Assembly (NCBI RefSeq): GCF_010645065.1
Contig: NZ_JAADZW010000001.1
Coordinates: 124,001-188,000, forward strand
Reading direction: 5' to 3'
From: Flavobacterium fluviatile
Lineage (GTDB): Bacteria; Bacteroidota; Bacteroidia; Flavobacteriales; Flavobacteriaceae
Length of the DNA stretch: 64,000 bases
Numbering within the stretch: the first letter of the stretch is position 1; each line of letters begins with the position of its first letter. The position numbers and the translations under genes were made by a program. Of the stretch, positions 62,990-64,000 are shown piece by piece. Below the pieces are notes generated by a model that made no database searches, was not told the DNA's origin, and worked only from the letters and a program-made list of their open reading frames with translations.

Positions 62990-63369
62990 TTTTCAGCAAG
63001 ATTTCGAATAGTCATTCTAATGTCTTCAATAGAATTAAACAGCATTTTTTTGTCTGTTTCAAAACCCATAATCCACAATTTTAATTCAGAGATCTGCGAT
63101 AGAGAATGCAGTTTTTTCGCTGCCTGATTAAAGTTGTTTCCAATGGGATTCAGTTCTGATCTGAGCCTTGCTAGTTCAGCTATTAAATCATCAAGAGATT
63201 CGTTTCTGTATTTTAAAACAACAGGTTTTTTCAGCAGATTTTTTCGGGCAAAATCACTCAGTTTTGGGCATAGCGACTCTGCAAAATATTTCTGAAGGAT
63301 TTTATATTCATGTTCATTTAGCCTTAAATGAAGCCATCTTGTTCTGTTTTTTTTCTCGTCTTTCATCAT
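62974..63369 (-). CDS. mobA: Relaxosome accessory protein (MobA in Bacteroidota nomenclature)
   Basis: This 131-residue protein has an N-terminal ribbon-helix-helix-like segment (RTRWLHLRLNEHEYKILQKYF). It continues with the mobilisation-protein helices LDDLIAELARLRSELNPIGNNFNQAAKKLH. Such proteins bind oriT and help the relaxase. The 3' end overlaps mobB by 16 bases, and the inverted-repeat cluster lies just upstream. It is part of mobA-mobB-mobC. Confidence 0.9.
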   Translation of the reverse strand: MMKDEKKNRTRWLHLRLNEHEYKILQKYFAESLCPKLSDFARKNLLKKPVVLKYRNESLDDLIAELARLRSELNPIGNNFNQAAKKLHSLSQISELKLWIMGFETDKKMLFNSIEDIRMTIRNLAEKWLQS

Positions 63370-63419
63370 TTTTCCTTTTCATTCGACATTACAAATCTTC
63401 CAGTTTTCACTGCCAGCGA

Positions 63420-63530
63420 GTTCCGAGCAGAGAGGCAGCAAGATATCGGTTGTGATACAACCGGACATCTTGCAGATTGCAGGAACGCGGCAATCTTAAA
63501 GAGTCTGAATAAAAAACTCAGACTACTTTC
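63420..63530. other. Probable oriT: cluster of three inverted repeats
   Basis: The first repeat is nested: GCAAGAT (63438-63444) with ATCTTGC (63467-63473) outside, and GGTTGT (63448-63453) with ACAACC (63457-63462) inside. Next, AGATTGC (63474-63480) pairs with GCAATCT (63490-63496). Last, AGTCTGA (63502-63508) pairs with TCAGACT (63518-63524). Position directly upstream of mobA matches the oriT location in other Bacteroidota mobile elements. Confidence 0.6.
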
Positions 63531-63657
63531 AAATACTTAGACGAATGTATAAAGGAAAATTCAATACGTCCCATCATAGGTAAATTTTGCTTATGATGGT
63601 TTGAAGTGCCATTGCTAACTTTAGGCTTTAATTTATTAATTTAAAAACGCTGAAATT

Positions 63658-63948
63658 ATGAGTGCAAAGAATTATGCAGCCAAGGTGTTTGATACTGTAT
63701 TGAGCATCCCTGGCATGAGTGAGCAGGTGAAGATTGATCTAAAAATTTCACGCAAAAATGTACTGCTGTTATCCCATTTTATTGAAAGGGGACTACTGCT
63801 GGAAAAAGATGAAGGAAGCATTATGGGAAGCATCGCAGAGGAGGAACTTGCAGAACTGAAAAACATCTCGCATGAATGTCTTCAAAAGGCTGGTCTAGTA
63901 GAACTAAACCAAAAGTTATTCAGCATCATTGAAGATGGTAAAGTTTAA
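63658..63948 (+). CDS. Hypothetical protein next to oriT
   Basis: This 96-residue helical acidic protein begins MSAKNYAAKVFDTVLSIPGMSEQ. It has no signal or membrane segment and continues KNVLLLSHFIERGLLLEKDEG. It is divergent from mobA, with the oriT region between, and is followed by a terminator-like hairpin at the window end. No family is recognised. Confidence 0.72.
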   Translation: MSAKNYAAKVFDTVLSIPGMSEQVKIDLKISRKNVLLLSHFIERGLLLEKDEGSIMGSIAEEELAELKNISHECLQKAGLVELNQKLFSIIEDGKV

Positions 63949-63974
63949 TTGAAGAGTATTAAAAACTGAAAAAT

Positions 63975-64000
63975 GCTTTACGGATTTTATTCTGTAAAGC
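63975..64000 (+). terminator. Hairpin at the window edge
   Basis: GCTTTAC (63975-63981) pairs with GTAAAGC (63994-64000). Any T-run would lie outside the window. Confidence 0.5.

Overview
The window looks like a Flavobacterium-type genome (Bacteroidota). It carries a SusC/SusD pair, type IX secretion (T9SS) C-terminal sorting domains, TAnnTTTG-type promoter boxes, AT-rich intergenic DNA, and PcfJ/PcfK and MobA/B/C genes of the kind found on Bacteroidota conjugative elements. No rRNA, tRNA or CRISPR array was seen.

Region 1 (1-12.5 kb) is a polysaccharide utilisation locus for a sulfated galactan of red-algal type. It holds a truncated SusC receptor, SusD, a small lipoprotein, a T9SS-sorted protein, a VOC-fold protein, a GH16 endo-hydrolase, two S1-type sulfatases and a periplasmic formylglycine-generating enzyme that would activate them. 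The receptor and SusD import oligosaccharides, GH16 cuts the chain and the sulfatases remove sulfate.

Region 2 (12.5-22 kb) holds a frameshifted small gene, a 2211-residue secreted SpvB/FG-GAP/RHS protein with an unrecognised C-terminal domain, a lipoprotein just downstream that may be its immunity partner, a T9SS-sorted protein just upstream, and an IS110 remnant.

Region 3 (22-39.1 kb) has visibly higher GC. It carries mobile-element housekeeping genes (PcfJ, PcfK, SSB) and a DNA repair and mutagenesis set: XseA/XseB, a UvrD-like helicase, AlkB, a DnaE2-like polymerase and a DinB-like Y-family polymerase. A DUF892 ferritin-like stress protein, one intact response regulator and one dead copy are also present. 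A structured noncoding segment follows at about 39.4-39.6 kb.

Region 4 (40.5-46.6 kb) begins with a four-gene sdpC-sdpA-sdpB-immunity operon related to the Bacillus sporulation-delaying-protein toxin system. Small minus-strand genes follow, then a decayed second copy of the ssb-region backbone.

Region 5 (46.6-59.4 kb) is an AT-rich defence island. It holds Hachiman (hamA-hamB), then a tightly packed four-gene operon that I cannot assign to a named system: a Cap4-like nuclease protein, an NA37 nucleoid-associated-like protein, a sacsin/Hsp90-type ATPase protein and an AlbA_2-HEPN protein. An Mrr-like endonuclease and a multi-pass membrane protein come next. The four-gene operon is the best candidate for an undescribed system.

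Region 6 (59.7-64 kb) has the mobilisation genes mobC (coupling protein), mobB (relaxase) and mobA, next to a cluster of inverted repeats that is a probable oriT. The accessory DNA from about 12.7 kb onward is therefore probably an integrative conjugative or mobilisable element, or a stack of them, whose end lies outside the window.
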